The position numbers and the translations under genes were made by a program. A DNA stretch of 42,999 nucleotides from Perkinsus olseni (lineage: Eukaryota > Perkinsozoa > Perkinsida > Perkinsidae), in the NCBI GenBank assembly GCA_013115135.1, contig JABANP010000451.1, positions 1-42,999 on the forward strand. The letters run 5' to 3'. Position 1 is the first letter of the stretch, and each line of letters starts with the position of its first letter. Below the pieces are notes generated by a model that ran no database searches, was not told the origin of the DNA, and saw nothing but the letters and a program-made list of their open reading frames with translations. This document shows, piece by piece, positions 1 through 10,640 of this stretch.

Positions 1-2107
1 TTTGTGAGTTCTATATATTGGGGTGGGGAGAGACTATTAATCTGTTCTTCTGTTCATGCTGCAGAGCTAACTTCCTTGGCGACTTATTTGAGGACCACGG
101 TTACTTGAATAGGGACCTCCACCTGGTCGGAACTTCAGCGTCCGGTGAGTGTGTCTTTGGTGTTCATCATTGCTGCACTTCAATAGACTGCCGAGTAGAG
201 AACGGCGCTCCTGGGATCGTTCACTGCACCTCCAATTCGACCCCACGAGGGCTTCCGAGGTTCAGGATGGACCAACCACAACTTTTTCCCATCTTTCGCA
301 GCGTCGGTCGTCGCCATGCTCGGGTCTATCATTGTGAGGAAGCCCCAGCTGAAGATCAACCTCAAGGGCGTGATGATGCGCTACGGTATAGTCGGACCGT
401 TGTCAATGTAAGTGTAGCACAAAATTTTACCGCTACTTTCACTCCTCTTCTCACGGTAGTTACCAAGGCTGCTTGACGATGGCGAAGGGACGCCGACTGC
501 TGCCTGCGGAGGAGTCGGAATGCCCACCTAAGTGCTTCCCGTTTCTCACAGATCCCTCTCAGACTTGAAAAAATGGCTCAAGATTTGAAAACATGCGAGA
601 CGAAAATCGCCAAGTGCAATTCCGGTGGTCCGGGCGGGCCTCCTGATCTGGGTAGGCTAGGATATCGGAAGAGCTGTTCTTCCTCTTCTTCTCCCTTCAG
701 CTGCCTGTGCGGACGCTACCAAGGTCTGCGAGTCAGTTACTTTAGGCCCACTGAAGAAGAAGGGAACAAGCATGTAAGGGCATAGGGTATCTTAGGTTAA
801 AGCGTGTCGTTAGTAATGATTGAGATGTTGTCAAAAGTCAACCTCGATCGAGATCGAGAATCTCGATCTCGATTCGAGATTAACTTTTTAGATTTCCGAT
901 GTAATACAAGGCCTCGGATAGGGTTCAGCCTTTCAGGTGACGCTACTTTTCGAGCGTTGCGGCAGTCGTGCAGATTTTCTCACTATTGCTCGTCGTCGTT
1001 TTGCTCTCTGAACAATTGACTTATTTGCTTCGGATGAGTTGAGTCTGACGAGCATTTTGATGATGCAGATTCGACGTCCGGGCGTCCACTGGGGAAGAGG
1101 AGCAGTTCTTCAAGACCAACCCTGGGCCGGTGAGAAACTGATAGTTCGGCGGGTCGACGGCAATATCATGGTGGTAGGCCGGAGACTTCCTCGACAAGAT
1201 AGATGTTCAGACCAAGCTGGGTGTTTCTAAGGAGTATGTATCGCCTAATTTCGAGGTACCCGCCGTCAGGTCACTAATGCCTCGGGTCATCACTATCTGC
1301 CGGCCCCTCCCCGTTTAGGTGGCTGCTGCTTTCGATAAGTTCACAACCTACGATACTACTAGCTTTGTCACAGATCTACTGGACGGAGGAATTGAGGTGG
1401 CGCTGAGAGGGTCGTGGCAAAGCCTCAGGGGAGTTGTTCGTGGAATGTCCTTCCGCCGCCATCTGTGCTTTTCGGATCGTTCCATAGCGGCGGAAGAAGT
1501 GGAAGGTCGCGCATTTCCTCTCTTCCCCGCACCGCAGTGACCGTATAACTGCTGCTGATGATCTCAGCCTGAGATTCTCAGGTAGTGGTAGTTGCTGGAA
1601 ACGAAGACTACATCACCAACGCCATTGGCAACCTCAACTGGATGACCGGCTTAAAGGGTAAAGACAACTACGGAGAGAAGCTGAGGGCTGTCCAGCCTAA
1701 GACTCTCAAGGTGAACTCACGATAAGCCTCCTGTGCTGCTGCTTTGAATACCCTCCTTCGTCTCTTCAGTACCCCAAAGGTGGAGTGTTGGGAACGGTGA
1801 GAGCGTTGAAGTATGCCACTACTGGAGCAAAGATTGCCTTTATTAATGTGAGTCTAGCTGTTGTTATTACTACCACTACGGCCGGACCGAAAGAATAGGC
1901 GAAGAAAGTTTCTCCAGCAAGGCATCAATCGCTCATCATTATTAGAAAAATCTTTTCAATCGTTTCTTTGCCGGCAACTTGCCGGAGGTGGGCTGCTCGT
2001 CGGAACGCCGTGTTCAGGTTACAGATGGTGGTCATGCCTCTGATCTCAACAACCCTAGGGGCATCCAGCGCTCCTTCCAGGACTTCCTCTATGGTAGACT
2101 CTGGTGA
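1..2107 (+). CDS. Serine carboxypeptidase-like protein (S10), copy A, 5'-truncated by window
   Basis: This is the 3' part of a multi-exon gene whose product matches the S10 serine carboxypeptidase fold. Exons read: 1-3, 65-144, 302-407, 460-513, 563-651, 701-773, 1069-1129, 1178-1255, 1319-1396, 1582-1710, 1770-1847 and 2018-2107 (stop TGA). All junctions are GT-AG and the frame stays open. The nucleophile elbow reads GTSAS (family: GESYAG), the Asp region reads AGNEDYITNAIGNLNW, and the His region reads TDGGH. Between them lie the block INLKGVMMRYGIVGPLS (family: GVaIGNGltDP) and a YDVR-like FDVRAST block. All three triad residues are present, so the reading frame looks functional. The Glu of GESYAG is replaced by Thr, which the family uses to bind the substrate carboxylate, so true carboxypeptidase activity is uncertain. 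Copies B and C downstream have the same exon plan. Confidence 0.85.
847..873. repeat. Palindrome in intron of copy A
   Basis: Two 13-nt arms (847-859 and 861-873), made of repeated TCGAGA/TCTCGA units, pair perfectly around one base. The palindrome lies in the 774-1068 intron. Copies B and C carry different small hairpins at the matching place. Confidence 0.8.
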
Positions 2108-2159
2108 AACAGGGGAAGCCACCTTTCAGACGGTGGAAGTGTCTTTCTCTTACAGAAGG

Positions 2160-2960
2160 CTGATTGCAGTCCATTAACTTATTATTCCGTGATTATCGTT
2201 ATTATCATTTTTTTATTTTCTGGTGATTCATATTATGAATTTCATAGCATCCCTTTCAAGGGATGTGGAATAGTGCTTTGGAGCCTCGCTGCTGGCAGTG
2301 ACGGTGGTGATCGGTATAGGAAGGAGAAGGGGCTCATTCGTAGGCGTCTCTTTTCTGCAGCGGCCGTCTCTTACACATCGCATTAGCGCGGATCGGTCGC
2401 GATAACTTCCGTTTCATCATATCTTTTTGGAGGGTCATTATTTTACATGATTGCTCAGCCATGATGCTATGTGTGAGCGTATCTTCATCAGAACAGATCT
2501 TTGTCGGTCTCCTCCTCTCTCGTTTCATTGATACACTTTTTTTATCGTTCTTTCGAACCGACAATTTGTATGTTTTTATCTCATTATACTTTTCATTTGT
2601 GTGGATCAGCCGCCATTGTTTCAGTTTCGTCGCTCCCTTTAGGGAGGTAATTATTGTACGTTATTCGCGAGAAGGAAGCTATCTTACTCGGCAGAGTTCG
2701 TTAGTTGTTTCACCTCTCATATTTCGTTTATGCGCTTCACATTGTGAGAAAGTCGTGGTTATTACTTTTTTTCAACATCTCTCCCCGTATTCGACTACTC
2801 GTTTAGCAGCGACCATCATTGTTGATATAGCGAGATGCATGACGTTTCGTCGCACCCCCCAGCTCGACTTCATCTGCCTTAGATCGCCAGCGGCTGTTGC
2901 GTTGTTTGCGCTCAATGAGAATGTATCTGCATTATCGATTTGGGTGGGCTGACGTTTCTT
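2160..2960. repeat. 3'-flank block shared by the three carboxypeptidase copies
   Basis: AT- and pyrimidine-rich sequence downstream of copy A recurs, diverged, behind copy B (about 15000-15720) and copy C (about 21170-21900). Shared landmarks include the stretch ending in TTATACTTTTCATTT, followed by GTGGATCAGCCGCC. The unit of duplication therefore included the 3' flank. Open frames here, such as 2461-2952, are not conserved between copies as proteins and are not called as genes. Confidence 0.6.
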
Positions 2961-3997
2961 ACTCCGGTAGGTGCCTACAGGAAGGTTATGCGGTATAACA
3001 TATGCCGACGGTTGCTCAGGTTAGACCCTTGCCGGAATCTTTCGCTCCATCATATCTGCGGGCAAACCAAAGGTTCAAGAGTATTGGGATAAGTTTGTGA
3101 GACTCCGCCATACCTGTGAAATTTGGGTAAGCAGCCGGCGGTATCATCGTAGACCTGAGCAAGCTTCAGAGCAGCTTGCCCTGGGCAGGCCTGCTCTAAC
3201 CAGTATCCTGCCAATGCTGCAGCCCGTAACTGTTACGGCTATTACGGCTTAACAGCAGGCATGCGAAACTTTCTGCGGCACGATGAGTCCGCGAGACCTG
3301 AGCCGCTCAGGCTGAGCGACGTCAAACAGTCCCAGGGCCTCTTATGATTGAAAAATGTTAACCGAAACAAGTACTTTTTCCATGTACGAAAACGAATCGA
3401 AATTTGTACGAAACAATCTTGGATTGAAGCTGCAGTGGACCAAACGATCCTATGGCGGACAAATGGCGGCACACCCGCAGTACACCGTGTAGTTCGGGCA
3501 AACTCTCGTCGGGTTCGCAGTCCGCCTAACCTGCCGACTAACCCGAGTCTAGAAGGGTATAGCCGAGCTTGATTCGGAGCCGGAACCCATGGCTCGATCA
3601 CTTGGAGCCCTAGAGCCCGGGCACACAGCCCGACACATTCTCTCTCTGCCCAGCCTGCAGCCCACCTAACGTTCTACTCGATGCCTCAGAGCTTGGATGG
3701 AAGCCCGTAGCGGCGTAACTATTTCAGTCAGCGCTTTGGAGCCATGCCGCCCCAGGAAATCTGACACCTCTAGCCCCCTGAGACGAGCGCTGAGACCGCT
3801 AGGGCCTCGGGGTAGCCGCTATCAGGCCTCATGAGAGGGCGGCGAGGGCTCTCATGAGGGCCGGGGCGGGCGCAGAGAGAAGACGTAGCGCAAGAAAAAG
3901 TAGGGACGCGCGGAAGAAAGAAGTGGCCGGCTGAGAAAAAAGTGGCACGCGAAGAGTAGGCGGCGAAAAATGTTGCACATCCACGATGGACTGTCCC
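2961..3997. other. Intergenic, no gene recognised
   Basis: No exon chain could be supported on either strand. The stretch holds several imperfect inverted repeats, for example the CCTGAGCCGCTCAGGCTGAG block near 3297-3316 and CTCATGAGAG/CTCTCATGAG around 3828-3858. A related CTCAGGCTGAGCC motif recurs near 42006. Confidence 0.5.
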
Positions 3998-4090
3998 TCG
4001 CAGCAGCATTGGTGCCGCAACGCGTTCGTTTGGACCTTACACGATGCACCCGAAGGGGGAAACGCAGCTATTGAATCCGGAGGGCTATTA
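3998..4090 (+). pseudogene. Lone exon-3 fragment of an S10 carboxypeptidase-like gene
   Basis: About 93 nt match the end of exon 3 of copies B and C, including its end and the start of the next intron. Read in frame it gives SSIGAATRSFGPYTMHPKGE followed by TQLLNP, against SSIGVAARYNGPCTMDVKGK in copy C. The donor GTAGGG is changed to GGAGGG. No neighbouring exons were found, so this is an isolated relic and shows that the family once extended into this interval. Confidence 0.7.
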
Positions 4091-4409
4091 TCGAGTCCCA
4101 AAGCACTACTTTTGCAACGCGACATATCTTGAGAGGTTGATGTCTGCAGCTGACGTATCGTCAGTGACGATTTAGTGCAATCGAGATGAAAAAGCAAGAC
4201 TGATAAAGTCTATAATGAAAAGTAAGTTATCGTTCAACAATCTGCCATTAAAGGTGAGTGAGCTGAGCGGCGCTAGCAGCTAGTGCCCGGCTGACGCTGC
4301 ACCCCGGCTGCTGGATTGTGCGTATTGATAGCCTCCAGCATCCAGGTAAGAAGTAAAGTCGGAATCGGGTCTTACGAAGGCAGACAGAAGTATGACGAAA
4401 TATAGCTTA
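4091..4409. other. Intergenic, nothing recognised
   Basis: This is the interval between the carboxypeptidase exon relic and the stop codon of the minus-strand subtilisin gene. It should contain the subtilisin 3' UTR. No clear poly(A) signal or other feature could be supported. Confidence 0.4.
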
Positions 4410-5690
4410 TTAGCGAGCTTCTCTCAGAACCGGGAAATCGATGGCCATCTTGACGGCCTTCAGCGGGTTCAGCGCTCCAGCGTGCTTTTTCAAAGGTTTC
4501 AGAGGGCTGGCGAACCGATCAACGTTGTGAATGAGGGTCCCGGCAACGTACTTGGGTTTAACGCCCATAGAAAGCAGGATCGCGGCCGCGCCCGAGACGA
4601 TGGGGCACGAGAAAGATGTGCCCCAGGAGATCCTGTTGTCACCGGTGTAGACGTTCGAGCCGTAGGCAGCGATGTCGACGTATCCCCCGTAGTTGCTAAA
4701 ACTAGATAATTGTAGAGGGTCTTGGATATCGATGGAAGCCACGGCGATCACGCCGGGAAGCGCGGCTGGATAGAACGTGTCAGCGGGCTTTCCGTTGTTA
4801 CCAGCGCCGGCGACGATAATGATACCCTGGTCAGTGGCTGCTTTGAAGGCCTTACCGAAGACCTGCTCCGCGTAGCTCTGCGACATGAAGTGTCCCAGTG
4901 AAATTGACACGACATCAATTCCGATGTCGATTGCCACGTCCACAGCTTCGGCCACATTCGCCCAGCTGCCGGTACCATCATCTCTATGGGTTCTGAAAGA
5001 CACCAAACGTACATTAGATGACATGCCGACCATATCGATGCTGTTGTTCCCCCTGGCCGCGATGAGTCTGGCACACCTTTGACCATGCGTATTAAGTGAC
5101 GTCAAATTCGAGTTGTCGTCCACGAAGTTCCAGCCACCGTCAATGAGCCCTCCGCTCTTCCTAGGGAAAGTGCCCCGGTAAGGGGCGATCTCAGGATCAC
5201 TAAAATTGAGGCCGGAGTCTATAACGGCCACTTTAACGGTCCGCGTCGCGTAGGGTCTAGACAGTCTCCACACTTCCTTCATATTCATCCGCTTGAATGC
5301 CCTTTGATACGAAGCGTTAGGGTCATTCACGCCAAGATCGTCGTCGATGGACTCTTGCTGGGTGGCGAAGTTTGGGGAGCATCCACACTCTAGACCGGGT
5401 AGCTCGGAGGCTGCGTTCTTCAAGTAGGCACAGAGATCGGCAGAGCTCACCGTGTCATCGGAAGTAGAGACTACCTGCAAGCCCGAGGACTTCAGGGTCT
5501 TGATTGTTACTGTCTTGAGGAAGGCGGCCATTTCGGGGTTGGAAGCGAACTTGGCGTTTTCGAGGCGCCTTGGGACGTCTCGGACGTCGACAAAAGCATC
5601 GTCGGAGGTGACCGATAGGACAGTCTTGCTGTCGTAAACGTCTGCGGAGCTCGATGCGGCTATGAGCGGGACGAAGGAGAGAAGCTTCAT
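4410..5690 (-). CDS. Secreted subtilisin-like serine protease (S8)
   Basis: A single open frame of 426 aa encodes a complete S8 protease precursor. I chose the ATG at 5690, not the one at 5723, because the product then begins MKLLSFVPLIAASSSADV, a short signal peptide, and because the broken copy at 40978 keeps exactly this start. Residues about 20-110 form an I9-like prodomain. The catalytic domain follows with Asp158 (VKVAVIDSGL), His202 (NTHGQRCARLIA), oxyanion Asn298 (VAGAGNNG) and Ser359 (WGTSFSCPIVSGAA). All key residues are present and no intron is needed. Known family role: endopeptidase in the secretory pathway or outside the cell. Secreted subtilisins are well known from Perkinsus. 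The gene stands alone between carboxypeptidase copies A and B, on the opposite strand. Confidence 0.93.
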   Translation of the reverse strand: MKLLSFVPLIAASSSADVYDSKTVLSVTSDDAFVDVRDVPRRLENAKFASNPEMAAFLKTVTIKTLKSSGLQVVSTSDDTVSSADLCAYLKNAASELPGLECGCSPNFATQQESIDDDLGVNDPNASYQRAFKRMNMKEVWRLSRPYATRTVKVAVIDSGLNFSDPEIAPYRGTFPRKSGGLIDGGWNFVDDNSNLTSLNTHGQRCARLIAARGNNSIDMVGMSSNVRLVSFRTHRDDGTGSWANVAEAVDVAIDIGIDVVSISLGHFMSQSYAEQVFGKAFKAATDQGIIIVAGAGNNGKPADTFYPAALPGVIAVASIDIQDPLQLSSFSNYGGYVDIAAYGSNVYTGDNRISWGTSFSCPIVSGAAAILLSMGVKPKYVAGTLIHNVDRFASPLKPLKKHAGALNPLKAVKMAIDFPVLREAR

Positions 5691-6720
5691 TGGTCGAATG
5701 AACAGGAAACTAAAAAGCGACAACCATCACGGTCTCGGCGGATAAAAAAATGGATTGAGGAGACTCCCGCCGAGGATCATGCAAATAAGCATCTCGTCTC
5801 GTCTCAGGCGTGACGTGAACGCTTGATCCGGTTCTTCGTCGCACGCCACGAGACACACAGAACGTTTCAGGCCGTTTCTTGAGAGGACCGCAGGAGTGCT
5901 TCTGGGAGGCTCTGAGGGAGACGCCGACCGCGGACTTGTTATCCTCATCATACTCGAATCAAGGCGCCTCATATATATCAACCTGCTCGCTCGATTATCT
6001 TTATTGGCTCGAAACACGATTCGAACAGCCTGTTTGCCAGATTAATCCAATCGGGCTCATCCACCAAAGAGACAAGATGCCAAGAAACTCAGTAAACAGA
6101 GAAAAAACATCCAACTTTCTACTAATAAAAATTCATGAGTTGATACTGAAGTGAAGACTTCGACTACTTGCACCACCGTCCGTCGGATGGCGTCCGAGAG
6201 AACCATACCATGGTTACCGTGGTCGGCAACGAGATATGCTATGGCTACCATAGCATATCTCGTAAATGCACTTTCCTAAACATACACGTTGATCACTCCG
6301 ACCGATTCGCTCACGGTCATCTTGCCGTGTAATCCTTCAGCTCAGCGACACTGAATGCCTCTGACGTTTCTGAAAGCATTTGGCTTCCCTTCAACATTCA
6401 TTCACGAGAAACACCTGAAGCCTCTCAACGTAGGGAGCCTAGTAGAGGCCCTGTACGTACAGCGAGAGCTCATCAACCTGAAATCGAAGATCCTTGGTAG
6501 GGCATGATGGCAGCACTAGTACGACTTACTGAGCCTCCGTGAAGGAAGAAGCGAGCTTAATTCTCGATGTAGATAGCTTGAACTGACGAGTAGTTGCAGA
6601 GTCTGCAATGCAGACGGAGATAGTGAAGAGAGACGCTTCCGGCAGGCAAAGCTAGCGTATGCACAAATTGCAGAGGCTCGCACCGTAGGAGTTCAGAGGA
6701 GACGAGACACAATGAATCGG
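5691..6720. other. Upstream region of the subtilisin gene
   Basis: The part next to the gene (5691-5820) should hold the promoter and 5' UTR. It is also present upstream of the broken copy at 40978 (about 40980-41100), so the duplication included 5' flank. The rest has no supported gene. It contains a hairpin at 6229-6263. Confidence 0.5.
6229..6263. repeat. Perfect 16-bp inverted repeat
   Basis: Arms 6229-6244 (ACGAGATATGCTATGG) and 6248-6263 pair perfectly around a 3-nt loop. No coding context was found. Confidence 0.9.
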
Positions 6721-6728
6721 CTAGATAC

Positions 6729-7048
6729 CAGGATGGCCCAGCGGGGAAGAATGCTATTCTTTCTCACCGGGAATTCCGGAATTTCCCGGGCAGAAAGAAT
6801 GCTCAATATTCCCTGGAAGAATGGTTGAGATTCTTCCCGGGTATTTAAGTGCTTCATTCCAATGGTTCGACCTGAGGGAGCATCGAGTACGGGCGGATAT
6901 GCGGGCCGAAGGCGCGCGAAGAAAATTTGGGAGGCTTGTTTCAATGGGGAAGAATGCATTCTTTCTTCCCGGCTATATCCCCGGGAATCCCCGGAAATTC
7001 CCGGGAATGGGAGGAATGATCCATTCTTCCCACTTTTGGGCCACCCTG
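6729..7048. mobile_element. hAT-like non-autonomous element, 320 bp, with 8-bp target duplication
   Basis: The ends read CAGGATGGCCCA and TGGGCCACCCTG and form inverted repeats. The element is flanked by the direct repeat CTAGATAC (6721-6728 and 7049-7056). An 8-bp duplication with CAG...CTG ends is the known pattern of hAT transposons. Inside, GGGAAGAATG and GGGAATTCCGG-type blocks occur in opposite orientation near both ends, so the whole element can fold back. No transposase frame is present. A truncated relative lies at 16619. Confidence 0.85.
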
Positions 7049-7056
7049 CTAGATAC

Positions 7057-8009
7057 TGATGGCGCAGATATCCACAGTAGCGCACGCCCCAATATGTCCT
7101 CTGGGCCAGCATTCTACACAATGGAATGTCTCAGGAAAACATTCCTACGAGGGGTCAGACGATCCGCTCAGTTGATCACATAGACACATACTCCTATGTG
7201 TACCCTCGCTTCAATAGAGTTTCGCCTGTTTAAGGCGTAAAACAGTTTTACGCGAAGTGTTGTGTTGAAATAACACTTCACGCCAAAACGCACGCGTGAA
7301 ACGCAATAACGCGAAGAACTCTGACGAGATAACGCGTCATCACGCGTTCACCGAAATGTTAACTGCGTTGAACACAACACAACGCGTGGATTACCCAACA
7401 GATAAGAATGACTCTGTCATGAAAACAAGCAACAGAAGGACACTCGCGTATAGCTGGGCATAAACCTGCGAGGAATGTAACATTCCAATAACATTCCGAA
7501 TGTTCATGCCGCAAACTTTGCGCTCTCAGAATTTTGGCTTACTTCGATTCCCTTCATCAGCAAACTGGTATTGGGTCTGCAGCTTAGTTTCTATCGTGTC
7601 CATTCCTTGTTGTGCCGTCAATTGCGGTGAGAGTGTGATTTGTCTCACACGTTATGTCAACGCGTTACAAATGACGGTACGTTGAACACCTGAATGTTTT
7701 CCGCGTTTTGGCCTCAAAAATCATCCATTTCTCGTCGTGTTATGCGTTCTCACTAGCGTTCAACACAACACGGGTGAAGCTCCAATGTGTTGCTTCTTCG
7801 TATGAGGGGTGTGGATCATCCACAGTGAATGTGAGAGTGTTAGTCATCACATGCTCACTCCTTCGGCCTGCTCTGTTTGCCTTGCCCTTCTCGCTCAGGT
7901 GGGACTCGGTGAACCTCGCTACGGCAGCTTGAAGCTCTCTCAGCAGTTGTGATACAACTGCGTGTGCTGCAATGATTGCATCATCGATCGCCACGATTGG
8001 AAATGGGGA
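7057..8009. other. Intergenic, ACGCG-rich repeats
   Basis: No gene was recognised. Around 7215-7400 and 7620-7770 the short words ACGCG, CGCGTT and GTTGAACACAAC recur in both orientations, as in an old repeat with internal inverted copies. A second GAATG/CATTC hairpin cluster lies at about 7475-7505. Confidence 0.45.
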
Positions 8010-8335
8010 CCGCTTGAAAAGCTTTGGAAGATGTGCTGCGCACTGCGAAAATTGCGGAACTCCCTTCCGAGTCAGAAGTTCCCATCGTGGTGGAGGCCGT
8101 TGATCTCCTTTCGGAGCGGAGGCTTATTCTGACGTCGGCATGCGTCAAGATAAGATACTCATTTGGGTGGCATAGGCGGAGAGATACGCGCTGAGACAGC
8201 TAACGGCCGATGCGATACGCTCGCTAGCGGCCGCTCTTCCAAGACTGCAGAATAATCGGTTTTTGACAGACTTTAGGATGCAACCAATAATCGTGGTTCG
8301 GCGTTGAAGGCGAAACAGTAAACTGTACTCACCGG
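8010..8335 (+). pseudogene. Decayed fragment of the HPR-like gene found at 23220-24407
   Basis: This stretch aligns with about 23388-23815. Shared words include GGAACTCCCTTCC, ATCGTGGTGGAGGCC, GCATGCGTCAAGATAAGATACT, GATACGCGCT, GGTTTTTGACAGA and CGTGGTTCGGCGTTGA. About 90 nt from the middle are missing, and there are small insertions and in-frame stops. It is a relic and not a gene. It lies in the spacer between carboxypeptidase copies A and B, while the intact gene lies just beyond copy C, as if the neighbour had once been copied together with the array. Confidence 0.8.
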
Positions 8336-8345
8336 GTGAATAAAC

Positions 8346-8425
8346 CTTGTGAGTCTCACGGTGAGACTCGATGCGATGGTTCAGCCGGGTATAGAGCCCC
8401 CCCCCCTATAATAGAAGGGGGGGGG
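8346..8425. repeat. Two adjacent hairpins: GAGTCTCAC palindrome and C10/G9 stem
   Basis: GAGTCTCAC-G-GTGAGACTC near 8351-8369 is a perfect palindrome. A run of 10 C (8397-8406), the spacer TATAATAGAA and a run of 9 G (8417-8425) can form a pure G:C stem. Function unknown. Confidence 0.8.
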
Positions 8426-8469
8426 AAGAGGACGAGCATGTTCAGCATGCCATGTTGATGCTCCTGCCG

Positions 8470-8780
8470 TCTCGGCTACAGTGAAGGTTACGGTAAGGAT
8501 CAAGGACAAACTAAGGGTAAATCTTATAGCGAAGGTAGCAAAGGCCGCAAGGGGCCATTCACGCTTAAGCTTTATTTGAGATAGATGCAACCGCGAGGTG
8601 AAAACCGCTAGCGAGGGTCATACCTCTCGTTTCACTGCCCGAAAACCGCGTGGGAAAAGGGTAAACCTCGAAAACCGCGTAAAATATTCGCGACAAATTT
8701 TAATTCGCGTAATTTTGATGTTCAACATTTCTAAAACCGGATCTGGCAGTGGAGGTTACCTCAACGCGGTCTTCGCGGTT
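8470..8780. repeat. Dispersed repeat, inverted relative near 16740-17000
   Basis: The reverse complement of 8470-8570 (GCCTTTGCTACC, GATTTACCC, CCTTGATCCTTAC type words) resembles 16880-16970. AAAACCGCG-type words at 8600-8690 are echoed at 16745-16800. The similarity is diverged and its ends are not clear. Confidence 0.45.
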
Positions 8781-10640
8781 ATCAATTCGTGAGTAATATC
8801 ATTTCGCGTGCATCTCCAATATCCTCGTAAGAGCAAGTGCCCTCGAATAGTAGAGTGTTCAACACTCGGTGCCCGTTGAACTTGTGAGGGTTATGGGCAT
8901 TATCAAAGCCTCCTTCGCCGAAGAAGCCCACCAAACACCACAGCTCTTTGAGCTGTGAGTGTTTGGTCTCACCTGGCATGGGTAAGGGTGTCTCAGAGAT
9001 TGGTTTGATACTCATAAATTGAGAGTTTGGTTGATTAAGGAGTGTGGGTATTTGGGCCTGATACTCGGGCCGAAACTCGTTTCGTTGGGGTTGCGATGTA
9101 CATCATACAGTACATTCACAAATATCCCCAACCCGAGTATCTAGCTGCACAAAACAGGCGATCTCATCTCGGACATTCATCAATCGAAGTTAACCCCTCA
9201 AACAAGGGTACAACCCGCACAAGGTCTCTAATGCCCGAGACTCTCGGGCCGAGAGACATATCGCTGATTTGTGCCTCCCTAACAACCTAGACTTGGGTGG
9301 GTTGGGATGGGTGAACACTCAGGTATCGTCGCCATCTCACAACTTGGTCTACTTCTCAGTCGAGCTTTGAACTTGCCCAATAAATTGACCGCGTAATCAT
9401 ATGATTGATGCAAATTGTTCGAATTCCACTGGTCACCTCAGGAGACCTCGTATGTGGTCACTAAGTAAGATAGGAGACTCTCCTATCTTACTTAGTGACC
9501 ACATACGAGTTTCAGCTCTTCTAGGAGATCTGGTGTAAAACAGTCGGTGGATTGGCAATCGCCTCTAATGATGCCGGCCATCCTCATTGGCTACAATACT
9601 CTGTTGAACTGAATCGTACTGTAATACTCTCCCTCAACAGATCATTACCCACGACAAAGCCATTCAAGTTGGTGGCTCTGTTGATAACTCTCTGAACGAC
9701 TCGTCTGATCCCATGCCCGCTTATCATGCGGGTAAGAGTATCGCTACGGAGTTCAACTCCGGGAGTTGTCGCTCTGATTGAGACTCCCGACTTCATCTTG
9801 AGGCAATGAACTCATGATTTACCTGCTTCCTCATTACTGTGAACATTATGTTAAACACAGTCTCAGAATGGTAGTGGCTCGGGGCCATAGCCCGGTTCCA
9901 ACAGATGAGCCCAACCGTGTTCACTGTGACTCCCAAACTCCACTTGCATACGCTTCACGGGTTAATGAAAGAATATTACACGTCCACCGTATTCTCGATG
10001 AGCGAATCGGATGTCATATTGCAGACCAGTTGACGTTCCCATAATTCAAGCGCATTATTCAACGTGCTTCGCAGTGTTGGAACACCATCCCATCCGACAG
10101 GTAACGATACTGCTACAAGAGTTGGTCCTTTTCAACCCTGGATCTACTCTACTCTTCCTCGTACTTATCATCCCCTAGGGGAGCCAACTACTCCGTCATA
10201 CCCTATCTTCACACACACAGTGTGACACACATCTACTTCTACCACAACACCTGAATTACCTAAGGCCAATCGTGTTGGTCTTGCACGAGAACTTTCTGAA
10301 CTTGCGAAAAACGAGAAGCCTTTCGCACCTGCTAGTAGCAGGCTGTATGATACAGTCTGTATCCGGTAGTACCGGGCCGGTAAAGCACCGGTACAGTGTA
10401 CCGTGTCAAAAGGCTCAATTAAAGCAAGACACGTGTGATCACGTCGTGATGTACATCTGCATGGGATATGCTCACCCCTCACTCAGAGATTCTCTATTAA
10501 ATAGAGTCTATTTATCCAACAATCCTGACTTCAAATCGCTCGGCCTATTACTTGTCTATTTCACTCGGAGGGGGAAAGCGCGTAGAGTGACTCTCCTGAG
10601 ATTAGCTCGGGACTGTGTACGCGAGCGTCATGAAGCTGAT
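8781..10640. other. Gene-poor region with decayed reading frames
   Basis: No intact gene was found. Several stretches look protein-like but are interrupted by stops. An example is 10110-10370 on the + strand, where a frame reading TTPELPKANRVGLARELSEL is flanked by in-frame stops. Another is 10380-10700. These could be remains of a retroelement, but no reverse transcriptase, protease or integrase motif could be identified. A long palindrome lies at 9447-9509. Confidence 0.4.
9447..9509. repeat. 63-nt perfect palindrome, 31-bp arms
   Basis: Arms 9447-9477 and 9479-9509 are exact reverse complements around a single C. The arm starts CTCGTATGTGGTCACTAAGT. Perfect conservation of both arms implies a recent origin or active maintenance. 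Confidence 0.97.

Noticed and set aside
2461..2952. 163-aa frame behind carboxypeptidase copy A
   Set aside because: Its DNA is homologous to the 3' flanks of copies B and C, where the frame is broken, and the composition is pyrimidine-rich.
3258..3320. Possible hammerhead ribozyme (GCGAAAC followed by CGATGAGTCCGC)
   Set aside because: The core words are present in permuted order, but the loop between them is too short for stems I and III, and stem II has no matching partner.
7200..7400. CRISPR-like array of ACGCG words
   Set aside because: Unit and spacer lengths are irregular, words occur in both orientations, and the context is eukaryotic.
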